Source of the DNA: Antedon mediterranea
Lineage: Eukaryota; Echinodermata; Crinoidea; Comatulida; Antedonidae
NCBI RefSeq assembly: GCF_964355755.1
Contig: NC_092674.1
Span: 18,800,501-18,864,500, forward strand
Direction of reading: 5' to 3'
Length of the DNA: 64,000 nt
Both the position numbers and the translations under genes were made by a program. The notes under the pieces were generated by a model. That model ran no database searches, was not told the DNA's origin, and was given only the letters and a program-made list of their open reading frames with translations. Positions within the stretch are counted from its first letter, which is position 1, and the number at the start of each line of letters is the position of its first letter. Of this stretch, positions 32,743 through 64,000 are shown piece after piece.

Positions 32743-35021
32743 AGCGCCATCAGCAGTTTGGTTGACCTTCCAAGTTTCTGGATATCTACCACAGTGAAAC
32801 AATTATTACACAAACATTACTACACTGTACACACACTTAACATAACTTATAATAACTTTTATTTCAAAGCTTAACTTTTATTTCAAAGCTTGACGTTGAT
32901 GTCTGCAATGAACAACTTAGGCAATGGGCACTTCATCCACTATATAATGCTACAGTTCCTAAACCAAAAGTTTTCCTTTGTTTAAACATACCGTAATTAA
33001 ATATAAATGCTAGTAATTTTCTGTCTGTTTTGCCCTCTTATACACAATGAAAATTAAAAATTAATATTTGTTTAGAACTTTCCACAATAAAGATTCCTTC
33101 ATACAACAGGGTTTTCTATTTATTAGAGCCAAGTTTCTTATTGAATTACATGAATTCTTGATAATGTAAATGCTGATAGCATACTACGTATAGTATACAG
33201 TTACTAAGTAGTCAATGTCAATAAATCAAGATCACAAGATTGCGGCTGTAGTCATTGCTTTAAATACAAAATTAACTAGGTTGGTAAAACCATTTGTTGT
33301 TTGTTGATTCAAAAGAAAATCAACTATTGTATTCTACTACTAGTTAACAAAAATTAATGAAATAGTAACAGTATAGTACAAATAAAGAATATTATAATTA
33401 CAAAAACACCTATAAACCTATAAATTCAATAATACAAGAACAATACAATTCATGTTTGTTGAAACTTAACAGAAATCACAAGGCCTTAAATTAATCATAT
33501 TGATAAGATGATACCATATCCAATACAAAACAGTCAACTGTACAGAGGATAACAAAACATATTTATTCATTGGATGAAACACAAAATACAAACTTGTATC
33601 TTTACAAATAATTCTAATAAAGAATGTGCACTATATTCAACATACCTCCAAGTAATGACAACCTAAAATTATACTAAACTATTAATCAAAATCAAAATAA
33701 ACTTATAGACTAAATATATACAAATTGTTGTTCATATGAGTCATTAAATATCAATTAAATTTTGAAGACAAATACATTCATATCCGTAAGTGATGACAAA
33801 GTGTTGCTATCAGGATTGGAGGAATATCAATTACAGTTCCATCTGTATAATGATTCAGATTATTTTTGATGAAATATTAAATGAAAGCACTATACATGAA
33901 CATGTACTTATTATAACAAGACAACTTCAACAACTTTATCATTGGGTTCCTTATATTTCAATCTCTGGTTAATTTATGTTTACATTTACAACACTAGCTT
34001 TATTGACACATATAAATATTAGCAACTCCATACATTGATTTTAGTCTTACAAGAATGTTTTTAAATTCCTTACATTCGGATAAAATTACCCATTCAGTTT
34101 TTTTATACATTTCTAATAAAAAGCCAACATTGAATATTTGATTTGATTTAGAGCTACTTTGATCTATAGCAAGATGATGAGGAGTCTATTATTTATTGTA
34201 CAAATAGTCATGCATTGTTCTCATCTACTTACTATATTACAATTGCAATATTTACATGCCACATGCAAATAACTTTTAATCACCATGGTACAAAGAGGAA
34301 TTAGTGTGAATCCATTAACAAATTCCTCAAGATAAGAATATTGAATAAACCATAGGAAGTTTATTATAACTAAATAAAAACACAATATAATAGTTTATTA
34401 GTATTATATTGTCATCATCATTATAATGACTTTTTTTACAATAAAATTACTTTGTGTATTAACATTTCTTGGAAAAGGGTAGGATTACAAGCCATAAGGT
34501 AATTAACTAATCATATTGACTGAACATTTGTAATAAATATTGAAATATTGAATTTTCAATACAATATTAGGGTTTCTATAGCAACACTCATGCTAACTGC
34601 AAGTTACTTATATTCAGTAGCATTAAATTTAAATGTAATTAAAAGCACAGTGCAGGGTGAAAATGCCTCTGGTTTAGCACTCCTAAGGGGCCTACCATGC
34701 TGGGTAGTGCTCAGTGAGTGTGCATAAAGCCGATGAGTAGGATAATATTTAACAATGTAAATCAATACAATTACAACTCTTCCCAGAATGTAAGTTAAGG
34801 ACATCTAATTACTTTTTTCTTAAAAACCAATTAATTATCATAGGTGAATAAATGACAATGACAGCAAAGTTATTATGAACCTACTGTTATTATAGAATTT
34901 TAAGTAGTTTCAAAACTGTCAAATGTGATACTGAATAATACAAATATATTGTTACATATGAATGATGACTTTTCCTTTTACATTTGCCTACATACTAATT
35001 CGCCTTTCTTCACATCTTCAT
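32743..35021 (-). other. Interval between CLNS1A and USP9X; probably includes USP9X 3' UTR
   Basis: AT-rich sequence with no coding signal and few transposon traces, directly downstream of the USP9X stop codon. USP9X genes in other animals have long 3' UTRs, so much of this may be transcribed. Candidate minus-strand AATAAA signals occur (plus-strand TTTATT, for example near 34370 and 34401), but I cannot tell which is used. Confidence 0.35.
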
Positions 35022-63358
<28,337 letters not shown>

Positions 63359-64000
63359 CTATGACAAACAAAAATGAACAAACAATATTATTCATGAAAA
63401 TATTTATAAAAAGGCAGATGGGCCCTTTTTTGCGCATATACACATTTATATCAGGTAGACATTCTAGATACTTTTCTTAATAATTAATTCGCAACAATTT
63501 AAATAAACCAATGTGTTTTTCACCTGTTTTTAACTGCATAGTATTTCTCAGGAAACTAATTACCACTTTTTAATTGGGAGGTTTTTGACACACAAGTATA
63601 AGTACCATAAACGAGAACTAATATTAATGGCCAATAATAGACCAACTTGTAAAATGTCTTCTAAAGGCTAGTTTCCTGTCGACGTAAGATCAAGAATTTT
63701 CAACATTTTTAACGTTTCGTACGATTCTTATGTCTCTTATGCAAAGTTGAACATCTGAATTATATAATATACCAATACCAATTCAAAATAAATTTTAATG
63801 TTTTAAACTCCCGGTTGATTGACATAGTTCAACGTGTATGTCTCTCTCATGGACGTTGCCATTTTCTGATGGGCACCCTAGATTAATATTCACACAGCAC
63901 AATTTTTCTTTAGCGTCTTTCATTTTCGTTAAGTCCCATATCCAGTATTGCCTACATTTTAGCTTACAGATATTTCAACGTGAAGGAATACTTTGTGTAA
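63359..64000 (-). other. USP9X intron reaching the window edge
   Basis: No further USP9X exon could be supported here; the next upstream exon probably lies beyond 64000. No repeats are recognised. Confidence 0.4.

Noticed and set aside
32539-32802. First exon of another gene on the minus strand
   Set aside because: An 87-codon frame with an acceptor-like start, but it runs through an inverted repeat arm, has no donor in a sensible place and no recognisable protein.
63840-63900. Further USP9X exon near the right edge
   Set aside because: An AG-preceded open stretch exists, but it does not match the expected N-terminal continuation and lacks a convincing donor.

Overview
This is an AT-rich animal nuclear genome window. 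Its genes have canonical GT-AG introns with long intronic stretches, it is dense in transposon remains, and no bacterial or viral gene organisation is visible. The repertoire (single-exon Wntless, USP9X and pICln homologues, DIRS/Ngaro-type tyrosine-recombinase retroelements, L1/Tx1-like LINEs, TTAA-type MITEs, and very frequent TAGGCCTA-like words) suggests a marine invertebrate, perhaps an echinoderm or other deuterostome. That placement is inference and not firm.

Four protein genes can be supported. (1) 5015-6674 (+): a Wntless/WLS homologue whose whole coding region is one exon, broken by a one-base frameshift after codon 213. (2) 21365-30495 (-): a five-exon CLNS1A gene for pICln, the Sm-protein chaperone of the methylosome; all splice phases agree and give 196 residues. 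(3) 35022-63358 (-): the C-terminal two thirds of USP9X. I could place 35 exons, 5,271 coding bases and 1,756 residues with no frame break, covering the whole catalytic domain and the C-terminus; the N-terminus lies beyond the right edge. (4) 61540-62091 (+): a small immunoglobulin-like, single-pass membrane protein nested in opposite orientation in the first USP9X intron of the window.

Layout. 1-4870 is a transposon graveyard: DDE transposase scraps, a dead gag-protease/SGNH element and a DIRS-like RNase H/recombinase scrap. 5.0-7.0 kb is WLS. 8.7-10.9 kb is a second copy of the same dead gag/SGNH element in direct orientation, so WLS lies between two roughly 2-kb repeats. 11.6-13.1 kb is a 5'-truncated LINE. 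15.0-20.8 kb holds TTAA-flanked MITEs and a minus-strand tyrosine-recombinase relic split by a 1.2-kb DNA transposon, itself holding a 186-bp TA-flanked MITE. 21.4-30.5 kb is CLNS1A, with a 26-bp minisatellite in one intron and an inverted copy of part of its own exon 2 in another. 30.5-35 kb separates CLNS1A and USP9X. 35-63.4 kb is USP9X, whose introns carry a 1.4-kb AAT/ACT microsatellite, MITEs, LINE scraps, three different tRNA-derived SINEs and a 145-bp near-perfect palindrome.

The genes do not form an obvious functional cluster. WLS (Wnt secretion), pICln (snRNP assembly) and USP9X (deubiquitination) are conserved housekeeping or developmental genes. No clearly new molecular system was found. 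The most unusual observations are the nested cysteine-less Ig gene, the captured CLNS1A exon fragment, the frameshifted single-exon WLS, and the two flanking dead-element copies that share the same frameshift.
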